From positions 124,001-188,000 of the forward strand of contig JHUT02000004.1 of assembly GCA_000690595.2 (NCBI GenBank): DNA of 64,000 nucleotides, written 5' to 3'. The translations under genes were made by a program, and so were the position numbers. Shown one piece after another: positions 17,310 to 27,200 of the stretch. Source of the stretch: Natrinema mahii (GTDB lineage Archaea > Halobacteriota > Halobacteria > Halobacteriales > Natrialbaceae). The notes beneath the pieces were generated by a model. That model ran no database searches. It saw only the letters and a program-made list of their open reading frames with translations, and was not told the origin of the DNA. How positions within the stretch are numbered: position 1 is the stretch's first letter; the number at the start of each line of letters is the position of its first letter.

Positions 17310-18686
17310 TCAGGCGTCGGCTTTCGCGTCGGCCAGCGCGTCGTACATGTCCGCGACGAGTTCCTCGGCGCGGTCGCCCTCGCGGGCCTCGGCGTAGATC
17401 CGGACGAGCGGCTCGGTGCCGGAGGGGCGGGCCAGCACCCACGCGTCGCCGTAATCCAGCCGGTAGCCGTCTCGAGTGTTGAGTTCCGCGTCGGCCGCTT
17501 TGGCCTGGTTGGCGGCCGCATCGAGCATCGCGTCGCGTTCCGCCGTCGACTCGTACTCGAGGTTGCGCCGGACGTTGACGTAGCCGTCGTAGGGGGCGAC
17601 GAGCTCGCTGACCGGCCGCTCGGCCACGAGTTCGAGGAATCGGGCCGCGGTGAAGGCCCCGTCCCGGGAGAGCCGGTAGTTCGGGAAGAAGATCCCGCCG
17701 TTGCCCTCGCCGGCGATCGGGACCCGCTGGCCCGAGGCCTCGAGTTCGCGGATGCGGGTGATGATGTTCGTCGAACCGATCGGGGTGAGTTCGAGGTCGG
17801 CCCCGACCTCGTTCACGACGTCGACGAGCCGCTGGGAGACGTTGACCGCCGAGACGGTCGTGTCGCCGGCCTCGAGTTCGGCGGCTGCAAGCGCCGCGAG
17901 CGTGGCGTCGCCTTCGACGTACTCGCCGTCCTCGTCGAAGAAGATCGCCCGGTCGGCGTCGCCGTCGTGGGCGATCCCGACGTCGGCGTCGGTCGACCGG
18001 ACGAGCCGGCCCAGATCGGTGAGGTTGTCGGGGACGGGTTCGGGGTCGCGGCCGGGGAAGTGGCCGTCGGGCTGGCCGTTGACGGTGACGACCCGACAGC
18101 CCAGTTCCCGGAAGAACTCCGGGCTGGTCAGCGCGCCAGCGCCGTGGCCGGGGTCCAGCGCGACGGTCAGGTCGGCGTCGGCGATCGGCTCGCGGTCGAC
18201 GGCCGCGAGCAACTGCTCGATGTAGGCCCGGCGAACGCCATCGACCTCGCGGACCCGGCCCGTCTCGTCCCAGGCGGCCGCGGTGAACGACTCGGCCAGC
18301 AGCCGGTCCTCGATGGTCTCGAGGGTCGCGACCGAGAGTTCGACGCCGTCGGCCCCGACGAGTTTGATCCCGTTGTACTGGGGCGGGTTGTGCGAGGCCG
18401 TGACGACGATCACCGGGACCCCCTCGCGTTCGGCGTAGGCCTGTGCCCCCGGCGTCGGAACGATCCCCAGTCGGTCGACGTCGATGCCGATACTCGCCAG
18501 CCCGCTCGCGGCCGCATCGGCCAGCATTCGTCCGGTGTAGCGGGTGTCACGGGCGATCCCGACCCGCGTTGCACCGGCGTCCTCGGCCCAGATCGTCCCC
18601 GCCGCCTTCGCGACGCGGAGAACGAACGCGGGCGTCAGCTCCTCGTTGGCGACGCCCCGCGTCCCGCTCGATCCGAATATCTCCAT
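17310..18686 (-). CDS. glmM: Phosphoglucosamine mutase / phosphohexomutase
   Basis: A 458-residue alpha-D-phosphohexomutase, probably interconverting glucosamine-6-P and glucosamine-1-P for surface glycans. FGSSGTRGVAN opens the protein; the phosphoserine is Ser98 in VVTASHNPPQYNG; the Mg2+ loop is HDGDADRA; the sugar loop is GEGNGG; and the phosphate loop is RPSGTEPLVRIYAEA. All four domains are present and of normal length. Phosphomannomutase activity is an alternative that sequence cannot rule out. Divergent from the next gene with about 100 bp between. Confidence 0.9.
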   Translation of the reverse strand: MEIFGSSGTRGVANEELTPAFVLRVAKAAGTIWAEDAGATRVGIARDTRYTGRMLADAAASGLASIGIDVDRLGIVPTPGAQAYAEREGVPVIVVTASHNPPQYNGIKLVGADGVELSVATLETIEDRLLAESFTAAAWDETGRVREVDGVRRAYIEQLLAAVDREPIADADLTVALDPGHGAGALTSPEFFRELGCRVVTVNGQPDGHFPGRDPEPVPDNLTDLGRLVRSTDADVGIAHDGDADRAIFFDEDGEYVEGDATLAALAAAELEAGDTTVSAVNVSQRLVDVVNEVGADLELTPIGSTNIITRIRELEASGQRVPIAGEGNGGIFFPNYRLSRDGAFTAARFLELVAERPVSELVAPYDGYVNVRRNLEYESTAERDAMLDAAANQAKAADAELNTRDGYRLDYGDAWVLARPSGTEPLVRIYAEAREGDRAEELVADMYDALADAKADA

Positions 18687-18788
18687 TACGCGTTAGTCGG
18701 CGGGGCCGCCCCATAGTGATTCCGCAAACCGATCCCGAGGAACGGCTCCGGACGGAACGTTTTCGGCCCGCCCCGTCCACGGTCAGGT

Positions 18789-19619
18789 ATGCACTCGATC
18801 GAGGAGAAACGCGTCTACGGCGACCGCGAGGGCGCGACCACCGCCTACGTCGCGAGCGCGATCGGCGTCGTCCGCGTCCGCGTCGCCGGCGACACCGTCG
18901 GCGAGTTCGGCCTCTGCGAACGCTGTACGGCCCGGGACATCGCGACGACCGACGACGCGGTCGCGATCGCGACCGACGAAGACGTCCGCGTGGCCCGACT
19001 CGAGGACGAGGAGGACGAGGAATCGTTCGCCGAGACCGGGTTCGGCCCGGCGGTCGCCGTCGGCGCGGACGGCGACGAGCTGCTCGCGGCCGCACCCGAC
19101 GGCCGGGTCGCTCGCCGGCCGGTGGGGGCCACGGAGTGGACCGACCTCGAGGGCGAGGCCGTCGCGGCGGTGCGGGCGATCGACGGCGACCTCGTCGGGA
19201 CCGAAAGCGGCGTCTATCGAGTCCGCGACGGCGGGCTCGACCACGCCGGCCTGACCGACGTCCGGGACGTCTCGGCGGCCGGCGTCCCGCTCGCGGCCAC
19301 CGCCGAGGGGCTGTACGAACTGGGCAACGGCTGGATGGCGATCCGCGAGGGGCCGTTCGACGCCGTTTCGGCGGCTCCCCGTGCGGAGCCGCGGACGTTG
19401 ACACGCGCACACGCAGTCGCGGGCGAGGAGATCTACGGCTACGCCGGCGACGACGGGTGGGTCGAACTCCCGGACGCGAGCGAACCGGTCGTCGACGTCG
19501 GCTACGGCGAGACGGTCTACGCCGTCACCGAGGCCGGGACCTTCCTGGCGGCCGCCGAGGACGGGTGGCGTCCCCACCCGATCGGGGTCCGCGAGGTAAC
19601 CGGGCTGGCCATTCGATAG
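18789..19619 (+). CDS. Haloarchaeal beta-propeller-like protein
   Basis: A 276-residue soluble protein made of repeated short beta segments of the type DAVAIATDEDVRVARL, GDELLAAAPDGRVARR and GDLVGTESGVYRV, each about 40 residues, which suggests a six- or seven-blade propeller. No signal peptide and no catalytic residues are evident. I know such proteins from other haloarchaea but not their job. The gene stands alone. Confidence 0.78.
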   Translation: MHSIEEKRVYGDREGATTAYVASAIGVVRVRVAGDTVGEFGLCERCTARDIATTDDAVAIATDEDVRVARLEDEEDEESFAETGFGPAVAVGADGDELLAAAPDGRVARRPVGATEWTDLEGEAVAAVRAIDGDLVGTESGVYRVRDGGLDHAGLTDVRDVSAAGVPLAATAEGLYELGNGWMAIREGPFDAVSAAPRAEPRTLTRAHAVAGEEIYGYAGDDGWVELPDASEPVVDVGYGETVYAVTEAGTFLAAAEDGWRPHPIGVREVTGLAIR

Positions 19620-19684
19620 CGGGAGGCCGTCCGATCGGCGTCTGACGGAGGTTTAACTACGCGGGCTGACCACCCACGAGATAT

Positions 19685-20236
19685 ATGGGAGCGATACCAC
19701 GACGGCGACTGCTTGCCGTGACCGGCACTGCCCTCACCGGCGCGGTCGCCGGCTGTACGGGGAGCGACGACTCGGGGAACGGCAACGGCAACGGCAACGG
19801 GGGCGGGGACGGCTCGACGGACGGCGACGATCCGACGGGCAGCGACGGGACCGACGCCGACGAGGGCGCCGGCGGGACGCTGCTCGGAAACGTCGTCGTC
19901 GAGAACTTGGACGACGCGGCACACAGCGTCGACGTCATCGTCGAGTTCGACGGCGAACCCGAACACTGGTCGACCCACGGCCTCGAGGGCGGCGAGGGCG
20001 TGGATCTCGAGCGCGACTGGTCGAGCGAGCCCGGCGCGTTCCGCGTGCTGGTGCGCCTCGACGGCGGCGACCCGACACAGATCACTCCGGAGCGGTGGAA
20101 CGGCCCCGACTGCGTCAACGTCTTCGTGTTGATCGGACGCGAGGGCGGGCTGACGATCAGCGGCGACACCGGCGGCGGTCCCTGCGGCGAGGGCGAAGCG
20201 ACGGTCGACGAGGCCGAGACCGGCCCCGGATCGTAA
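19685..20236 (+). CDS. Tat lipoprotein of unknown function
   Basis: A 183-residue exported lipoprotein. The N terminus has a short twin-arginine motif (PRRRLLAV) and a lipobox VAGC with Cys24. A Gly/Asn/Asp linker (about 25-65) is coded partly by GGCAAC hexamers. The C-terminal part (about 66-165) has a beta-sandwich-like pattern beginning LLGNVVVENLDDAAHSVDV and holds two cysteines (at about 142 and 168) that could pair outside the cell. No cupredoxin ligands are present, so it is not a halocyanin. Confidence 0.82.
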   Translation: MGAIPRRRLLAVTGTALTGAVAGCTGSDDSGNGNGNGNGGGDGSTDGDDPTGSDGTDADEGAGGTLLGNVVVENLDDAAHSVDVIVEFDGEPEHWSTHGLEGGEGVDLERDWSSEPGAFRVLVRLDGGDPTQITPERWNGPDCVNVFVLIGREGGLTISGDTGGGPCGEGEATVDEAETGPGS

Positions 20237-20303
20237 GCCCGGCGGCCGTCTCGAGCGGGTCCAGAACGAAAACTGGTTTAGCCCCCGCGCTGTCGAACCG
20301 ACT

Positions 20304-21161
20304 ATGATCGTCAGCGGCTCCGCGTCGCAGGCACTGGCCGCGGCGCTGGCACGCGAACTCGAGGAACCGCTCGCCGCCGTCGAGTACGACCGCTTTCCCG
20401 ACGGCGAACTGCTCGCGGCCGCCCCCGGCGTCGCCGAGGCCGACCCAGATCGGGCCGTGATCGTCGCCTCGACCGTCTCGAGCGACGCCCACCTCGAGCT
20501 GCTCCAGTTACAGGACGCCGTCCGCGAGGCCGGCGTCGAGGAGGTCGTCACCGTCCTTCCGTACATGGGATACGGCCGTCAGGACGCGGCCTTCGAGCCG
20601 GGCCATCCCGTCTCCGCGCGGGCGGTCGCCCGCGCGATCTCGACCGGGACCGACCGCGTGCTGACCGTCAATCCCCACGAGACCGCCGTCTGTGAGTTCT
20701 TCGAGCCGACGGCGACGGCCGTCGACGCGGCTGGCCGGCTGGCCGATCCCCTTCCGGACGATCTCACCGAACCCGTCTTTCTCTCGCCGGACGCCGGCGC
20801 GATCGAGCTGGCCGAGACGGCCCGCAACGCCTACGGGACGGGCGAGACCGACTACTTCGAGAAGACCCGCCACTCCGGCACCGAGGTCGAGATCTCGCCC
20901 AGCGACGTCGACGTGGCCGGCCGCGACGTCGTCGTCGTCGACGACATCATCGCGACCGGCTCGACGATGAGCGAGGCCGTCGGCGTCCTCAGCGAGCGCG
21001 ACGCCGACCGCCTGTTCGTCACCTGCGTCCACCCGCTGCTCGCCCGCGACGCCGTCACGAAGCTCTCGCGGGCCGGCGTCGAGGCGATCTACGGCACCGA
21101 CACCATCGAGCGGGGCGTCGATACCGTCTCGGTCGCCCCCACGCTCGCGGGACACCTGTAA
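20304..21161 (+). CDS. prs: Ribose-phosphate pyrophosphokinase
   Basis: A 285-residue enzyme that makes PRPP from ribose-5-P and ATP for nucleotide and histidine synthesis. Motifs: FPDGEL near 32-37, LPYMGYGRQD (ATP-binding), and VVVVDDIIATGSTM, the PRPP-binding loop. The length is that of the archaeal class. A TATA-like GGTTTAG about 27 bp before the ATG suggests a leaderless mRNA. PRPP-using enzymes upp and hisA/hisB/hisI lie in the same window but not in an operon. Confidence 0.94.
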   Translation: MIVSGSASQALAAALARELEEPLAAVEYDRFPDGELLAAAPGVAEADPDRAVIVASTVSSDAHLELLQLQDAVREAGVEEVVTVLPYMGYGRQDAAFEPGHPVSARAVARAISTGTDRVLTVNPHETAVCEFFEPTATAVDAAGRLADPLPDDLTEPVFLSPDAGAIELAETARNAYGTGETDYFEKTRHSGTEVEISPSDVDVAGRDVVVVDDIIATGSTMSEAVGVLSERDADRLFVTCVHPLLARDAVTKLSRAGVEAIYGTDTIERGVDTVSVAPTLAGHL

Positions 21162-21258
21162 GTAAACGATTAAGTAGTCGCCGGACACGGGTCTAGGTGG
21201 TATCGCGTCGCACGACCGCGGTCAGATCGACCGCTCGGCGGCGACGCGGGGGAGCCCG

Positions 21259-21798
21259 ATGCACGGAATCGTCCACAAGACCCTCGAGGAGTACGTCGTC
21301 GAACGGACCGACGACGACACCTGGGACACGATCGTCGAGCGATCGGAACTGGAGCCGCAGCTGTATCTGCCCGTCTCGCATTACGACGACGACGAGATCG
21401 ACGCCATCCTCGAGACGCTCTCGGGGATGGCGACACAGGACAGGGACGCCATCGAACGCGACTTCGGCCGGCGGCTGGCCCCGGAGCTGCTCTCGACGTT
21501 CAGCGCACACGTCGGCAGCGACTGGGGCCTCCCCGAGTTGCTGGTCGGCCTCGAAGACGTCTACGACGACATCGAAACCGCCACCGACGAGACGTCGCTG
21601 CCGGAGTTGGCCTGTACCCGCGAGTCCGATCACGCGATCGTCACGTACGACACTCACCGGGACCGCCGGTACTGCGGGCTCGCCCACGGCATTCTCGACG
21701 GACTCGTCGCCGCGTTCGACGCCGACGCGACCGTCACGAAGACCGATTGCGTCGACGACGGGGCCGACGCCTGTCGGTTCCGGGTCGACTTCGAGTGA
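21259..21798 (+). CDS. H-NOX-like protein with Tyr in place of the haem-ligand His
   Basis: A 179-residue soluble protein whose whole length matches the H-NOX (haem-NO/O2-binding) fold by pattern: MHGIVHKTLEEYV at the start, the LLVGLEDVYDDI helix, then TYDTHRDR, and a final DACRFRVDF strand. The Y-x-[S/T]-x-R motif that grips haem propionates is present as Tyr130, Thr132, Arg134. At the position of the usual proximal His102, in a segment that reads (N)DIHRHL in known proteins, this one has Tyr102. Either haem is bound through tyrosinate or the pocket has another use. No kinase or cyclase domain is attached, and none is adjacent. Confidence 0.72.
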   Translation: MHGIVHKTLEEYVVERTDDDTWDTIVERSELEPQLYLPVSHYDDDEIDAILETLSGMATQDRDAIERDFGRRLAPELLSTFSAHVGSDWGLPELLVGLEDVYDDIETATDETSLPELACTRESDHAIVTYDTHRDRRYCGLAHGILDGLVAAFDADATVTKTDCVDDGADACRFRVDFE

Positions 21799-21813
21799 GC
21801 GCCGGTACGGAAC

Positions 21814-23904
21814 TTACCGCCGCCGGACTGCCAGTACCGTCGCGAACAGCAGTAGAACCGAGCCGAGCGTCGCCGAAACCCCGAAGCCGGGGACGTCGTC
21901 GATCGCCGCGGCCGGCCCCGTCTCGCCGACATCGACCGTCGCCGTTCGCTCGCCGACGCCGACCTCGTACCGACCCGCCTCGTCGAACCGGAGTTGCGCC
22001 TCGACCGTCGCCGTCCCGTCGGGACGGACCGCCACCGGTCGCTCGGCGGCGACGCCGTCGACCGTCCGGAACGCGAGGACGGCGGCCCCGGACCCGTCGC
22101 CGGCGGCCTCGACGGTTGCGGTCGCCGTCACCGCCTCGCCGGGGTCGACCGACTCGGGCTCGAGTCGGAGGTCGGTGACGGTCACGCTCGGGGCCGAGCG
22201 GACGACGGCCGTCAGCCGCTCCGAGCCGACGCGCAGAACGTACGTCCCGGGCTCCGCGGGCGTCCACGAGAGCCGGTGAGAGCGCTCCTCGCCGGGCGCG
22301 AGCGTCCCCTGCCGACGGTCGACGGTCCGGCCGTCGGCTCCCAGCGTCAGATCGTAGGTCCCCTCGCGCTCGCCAACGTTGCCGACCGTCGCCGGGACCG
22401 TCACGGCCTCGCCGGCGGGCACGACGATCGCCTCGTCAGTGCCGGCCTCGACGCCCGCCTCGGACGCCGACCACCGCGGCCACTCCTCGCCGGCGACCTC
22501 GATCGGACCCGTCCCGAACCCGGATGCGAAGCTCGCGACCGACTGGTCGAACGCGGCCCGGTGGTCCGTTCGACTCCACACGGCGGGCGTCGCGTCCGTT
22601 CGGGTGTAGCGCTCGGCGTCGGTCCGGACGGCCGACCCGCCGTAGGCCTCGATCGATCCCAGGAGGTCCGCCTCGGTCACCGCGTCGTCGTCGGCGTTCA
22701 GGTCCCGGACGACGTCCGCCAGCGTTCGATCACCGTCGGTCGCAACGCGTAACTGGCGGTCGATCTCGCCCGCGACGAGCGCGCCGTTGACGTAATCGGT
22801 CCGGTCGTGTTCCCACGTCGTGGGGTCGGCGAGCGCGCCATCGGCGTAGGGCGATTCCGTCCCGCGCTCGAGCAGTCGACTGAACTGCTCGAAATCGGTG
22901 TATCCGGCCTCGAGAGCCAGCAATCCCGCGTGGTAATCCGCCTGTCCCTCGACGACCCACTCGGTCTCGGTCGTCGTCCCGTCGGCGGTGTTTGCAAAGC
23001 GCTGGCGGACGTGGACGTACTCGTGGAGCCAGGCCGGGTTCGGACTGTCGAGCGGTTCGTCCGCGACGACCCAGGCGTCGGACGCGCCGTACTGGATGCC
23101 CCGCGGCCCCCAGTCGACGGTGTCGGGGACCGCGACGACGAACGTCTCGTCGGGTCGCGCCCCGACCTCGAGTCGGTCGCTCGCGTCGGCCAGCGCCGAG
23201 AGGATCGCGTCGGGCGACTCCTCGAGCGTCGCGGCCTCGGGGACCGCCAGCCGGAACCGCTCCCCGTCGACGGTCCGCTCGCGTTCGGTCACCGCGCCGA
23301 AGAAGGCGATGTCGCCGCCGGTCGCGCCGGGGCCGTCGACGCGGACCGTCTTTTCGATGCCGACCGGATCCGTCCGGCGCAGCGAGATCGCCACGTCCGG
23401 AACCGGGACGACCGCCCACTCGCCGGTGTCGACGAAGGAATACCCCTCGCCGGCCGCGTCGGCACCCCGCTCGCCCGTTCGATCGGCCGGCATCGTATAT
23501 CGGACCGTCGGCTCGTCGGCATCCCCCGTCCACTCGAGGGTCCGCTCGCCGGTCCGCTCGAAGCCGGTCGTCGACTCGACGGTCGCACCGTCCTCGAGTT
23601 CGATCTCGAGTTCCGTCACCGAGTCGGGGACGCGAAAGGCAGTTTCCACCTCGAAGACGTCCGTGTCCGACGGCCGATGCCGGAGCGTCGTCGTCCGGTG
23701 AAGGACGTCCGACGACGTGGTCGGCGTCGCGACGTCGACGGATGGGACATCGGTCGTCGCAGCCGAAACCGCAAACGACTCGTCGGGACCGACGGTCGAC
23801 GCGGCCGATTCCGCGCCAGCGGCCGCCTCGAGCGGGCCGACACCGGCCGGGAGGCTACAGGCGAGCAAGACGACGAACGCGAGAGTCACGAACCGGGAGG
23901 TCAC
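21814..23904 (-). CDS. Secreted, PGF-CTERM-anchored gluzincin-like metallopeptidase
   Basis: A 696-residue surface protein. A signal peptide (about 1-28) is followed by a beta-rich N-terminal domain (to about 245), then a peptidase-like domain with HEYVH (His294, Glu295, His298) and a downstream EWVVEGQADYH in which Glu319 is the likely third zinc ligand, the gluzincin pattern. Two beta-sandwich repeats, CARDB-like, occupy about 470-650. The end has PGFG, a hydrophobic helix and RRR, the archaeosortase-processed PGF-CTERM signal. Start is GTG, with a TATA-like CATAAAAG (minus-strand sense) 30 bp upstream. Substrate unknown. Confidence 0.8.
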   Translation of the reverse strand: MTSRFVTLAFVVLLACSLPAGVGPLEAAAGAESAASTVGPDESFAVSAATTDVPSVDVATPTTSSDVLHRTTTLRHRPSDTDVFEVETAFRVPDSVTELEIELEDGATVESTTGFERTGERTLEWTGDADEPTVRYTMPADRTGERGADAAGEGYSFVDTGEWAVVPVPDVAISLRRTDPVGIEKTVRVDGPGATGGDIAFFGAVTERERTVDGERFRLAVPEAATLEESPDAILSALADASDRLEVGARPDETFVVAVPDTVDWGPRGIQYGASDAWVVADEPLDSPNPAWLHEYVHVRQRFANTADGTTTETEWVVEGQADYHAGLLALEAGYTDFEQFSRLLERGTESPYADGALADPTTWEHDRTDYVNGALVAGEIDRQLRVATDGDRTLADVVRDLNADDDAVTEADLLGSIEAYGGSAVRTDAERYTRTDATPAVWSRTDHRAAFDQSVASFASGFGTGPIEVAGEEWPRWSASEAGVEAGTDEAIVVPAGEAVTVPATVGNVGEREGTYDLTLGADGRTVDRRQGTLAPGEERSHRLSWTPAEPGTYVLRVGSERLTAVVRSAPSVTVTDLRLEPESVDPGEAVTATATVEAAGDGSGAAVLAFRTVDGVAAERPVAVRPDGTATVEAQLRFDEAGRYEVGVGERTATVDVGETGPAAAIDDVPGFGVSATLGSVLLLFATVLAVRRR

Positions 23905-24293
23905 TACCCTTCTCTGGTGAATCAGCGGGCAAGACTTTTATGGCAGCCGTAGTGTCACTCGGTGCTGAAAGAGCGGGGCTCACGACGTTCTCGAGACCTC
24001 GCGTACGCGAGACGCGGCGGTGAGCGAACTGCGTTTGCTGTCGTCACCAAAAAGCTGCTTCGCTGTTCACGGGCGCTTCGCGCCCGTTCGCTACCGAAGA
24101 CTTCATTTCGTTCAGCCCTCGCGCGCTCGCAGTTCTAGTCCGACGCTTCCGCAGCCGCCAGCGCCTCGAGCGCGATCTCGACATCCACCTTTTTCCGCTC
24201 GGGTCGCTCACGGTGTTCGCGACCGCTCACGCAAAAATCTGGACCAAAAACCAGACCGGTCGGCTTCGCCTCCCGGTCTGTGAATTACCGATA
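23905..24293. repeat. Intergenic region holding a duplicate of the ileS 3' end
   Basis: No intact gene. The stretch 24137-24176 matches the ileS 3' end at 24296-24335 at 39 of 40 positions. Read on the minus strand, the extra copy encodes VEIALEALAAAEASD followed by TAG, against MEIALEPLAAAEASD and TGA in ileS. About 120 bp separate the copies. A GGGCGCTTCGCGCCC hairpin lies near 24080-24095. The layout suggests a recombination or partial-duplication event at the end of ileS rather than a functional gene. Confidence 0.7.
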
Positions 24294-27200
24294 TCAGTCC
24301 GACGCTTCCGCAGCCGCCAGCGGCTCGAGCGCGATTTCCATCGTCACACCTTCGACCTCCCACTCCTTGCGGTGGCCGTCCTCGACCGCGCGGCGCTCGT
24401 CGGCGCGGACCTCGTCGTTGATCAACTCCTCGCGTTCGGCGACGAGGTCGGCGACGCGGTCGTCCTCGATCGCGAGATCCAGCGCGATCCGTTCCTCGAC
24501 GTCGAGATCGAGGTCCTTGCGCATCTCCTGGACCCGGCGGATGACCTCGCGGGCGTAGCCCTCGCTCTCGATGTCGTCGGTCAGCGAGGCGTCGACGTAG
24601 GCGACGCCGCGGTCGTCGCCGTCGAGGCCGAAGGCAGTGCCGGCGACGCCGTCGGGGGTCTGGGTGACGAACGAGACCATCTCGTCGGTGATCTCCTCGT
24701 CGTCCTCGAGGACGTCCGAAACGGCGTCTTCGATCGCCTCGAGGCCCGGCTCGTCGATGCGGGCCTCGTTGAGCGCGTTCATGACCTGCCCGGCGCGGTC
24801 GCCGAAGGCCGGCCCGAGTTCGCTCATGTCGGCCTCGGCGCTGTAGGCGAGTTCGCCCCAGCGCTCGTCGGGGGAGACGAGTTCGATCTCGCGGGCGTTG
24901 AGCCGCTCCTCGAGCAGGCCGGGGTGGCGTTCGACGGCCTCGACGACTCGCTGGTCGTCTGCCGCCACGACGACGCGCGGAACGGGCCAGCGCAGTTTGC
25001 GGCCGGCCTGCTGGCGCGCGTTCGCGCCGGCCTCCTCGATCGCACGGAGGAGGGCGACGTCGTCCTCGAGTTGCTCGTCGGCCCAGTACTCCTCGACGGC
25101 GGGCCAGTCTTCCATGTGAACCGTGGGGTGGCCCTCGTCACCGGTCAGCGTGCCGTAGATCTCCTCGCTGATGAACGGCGCGTAGGGGGCAAGCAGCGCG
25201 ACCGTCTCCCGCAGCACGCGGTAGAGCGTCGCGTAAGCGGCCCGCTTCGAATCGCTGTCGGCCTCGTCCCACATGCGCTCGCGGACCGCCTGCACGTAGA
25301 ACCGGGAGACGTCCTCGACGACGAACTCGAGGAGGGCGTCGATGGCCTTGTCCTGGCGGAACTCCTCGAAGGCGGCGGTCATCTCGGCCTTCGTGGACTG
25401 CAGCCGAGCGAGGACCCACTCGTCGAGGGGCTCGAGATGGTCGTCGACCGACTCCAGCGTCGTCTCGCTGGGGTCGAACTCGTCTAAGCGCATGTACGGC
25501 AGCGGGAACCGGAAGACGTTCCACAGCGTCCGGAGGTGGTTCTCCATCGTCTGCATCCCGTCCCAGTCGAAGCGCATATCCTCGCCCTGCGGGTTGTTCG
25601 ACAGTAGGAACAGCCGCATCACGTCCCGGCCGTGGCGGTCGATCGCCTCGTGGGGATCGATCAGGATGTCCTTGGACTTGGACATTGCGCGGCCGTCGGG
25701 CATCAGCGCGTGGCCGTGCATCAGCACCTCCTGATAGGGGATCTCGCCGAGCGCGGCGGTCCCCATCCCCAGCTGGGACCAGAACCAACCGCGGGTCTGG
25801 TCGTGGGCCTCGAGGATGAAGTCGGCGGGCCAGAGTTCGTCGAACCGGCTGTCGTCGGAGGGGTAGTTCAGGGTGCCCCACGAGGCGACCGAGGAGTCGA
25901 GCCAGACGTCGAAGACGTCGGGGACGCGGGTGTAGGTGGTGCCGTCCTCGGTGATGGTCAACTCGTCGACGGTGTCCTTGTGGAGGTCGACCGCGTCGGG
26001 ATCGACGTCCTGATCGACGCGTTCGGCGAGCTCCTCGCGGTCGCCGATGACGATCCGATCCTCGTCGTCGTCCCGATCTTCGGGCGTCCAGACGGGCAGC
26101 GGAATGCCCCAGTAGCGCTGGCGCGAGACGTTCCAGTCGGGTGCCTCCTCGACGAAGTCACGGAAACGGTTGTCGCGGGCCCAGTCGGGGTGCCACTCGC
26201 TGTCCTCGATGTTCTCGAGCAGTTCGTCTTTCACGTCGGTGATCGTGATGAACCACTGGTCGGTGACGATCTGGACGATGCCCGTGTCACAGCGCCAGCA
26301 GTGGCCGTAGCTGTGGGAGATCGTCTCCGACGCGAGCAGGTCGCCGTCGGCCTCGAGGTCGGCGATGATCTCCTCGTTGGCGTCGCGGACGAACTGCCCC
26401 TCGTATGCCCCGCCCTGGTCGGTGTAGACGCCGTCGCTGCCGACGGGACAGAAGATCGGGAACTCGAGTTCGCGACCGCGCTCGAAGTCCTCCTCACCGT
26501 GGCCGGGCGCGGAGTGAACCAGGCCGGTGCCGTCGCCGTGCGTGTCGACGTAGTCGGCGGCATAGACCTGACAGGCCCCCTCGTGGTCGGGGTGGTCCGG
26601 AACGCGGTCGGCCATCGGGTGTTCGTAGGCCCAGCCGAGCAGGTCCTCGCCGGTGTGTTCCTCGACGACCTCGTAGTCATCGTAGCGGCCCGCTTTCAGC
26701 ACGTCCTCGAACTTCGGTTCGGCGACGTACAGCAGTTCCTCCTCGCCGTCTTTCTCCGCGCGGACGCCGACGTAGTCGCCCTCTTCGTCGACCGCGACGA
26801 AGGTGTTAGCGGGGATGGTCCACGGCGTCGTCGTCCAGATGACGAGTTTTCCGTCGCTGCTCACGGGTCCTTCGTCCCCGTTCGCTCCGTCCGAGGCCTC
26901 CTCGCCGTCGACCTCGCGATCCTCGAGGTCGAACTTGACGTAGATCGAGGGATCCTCGACATCCTCGTACTCCACTTCGTTGTTCGCGATCGCGGTCTCA
27001 CACCGGGGACACTGCGAGATCGAGCGGTGCCCCTTCTCGACGAGCCCGCGGTCGGCGGCGTTCGAAAAGCCCCACCAGGCGGCCTCCATGTACTCCGGTT
27101 CGACGGTTCGGTAGGGGTCGTCCCAGTCCATCCAGACGCCGAAATCCTGGAAGTCCTTCTGGAGCCCCTCGAGTTGCTCGTCGGCGTAGTCCTTGCACTC

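Noticed and set aside
22992-24023. Long plus-strand frame opposite the metallopeptidase gene
   Set aside because: Arg/Pro/Gly composition is that of a shadow frame; the minus-strand protein has a signal peptide, zinc motif and anchor.
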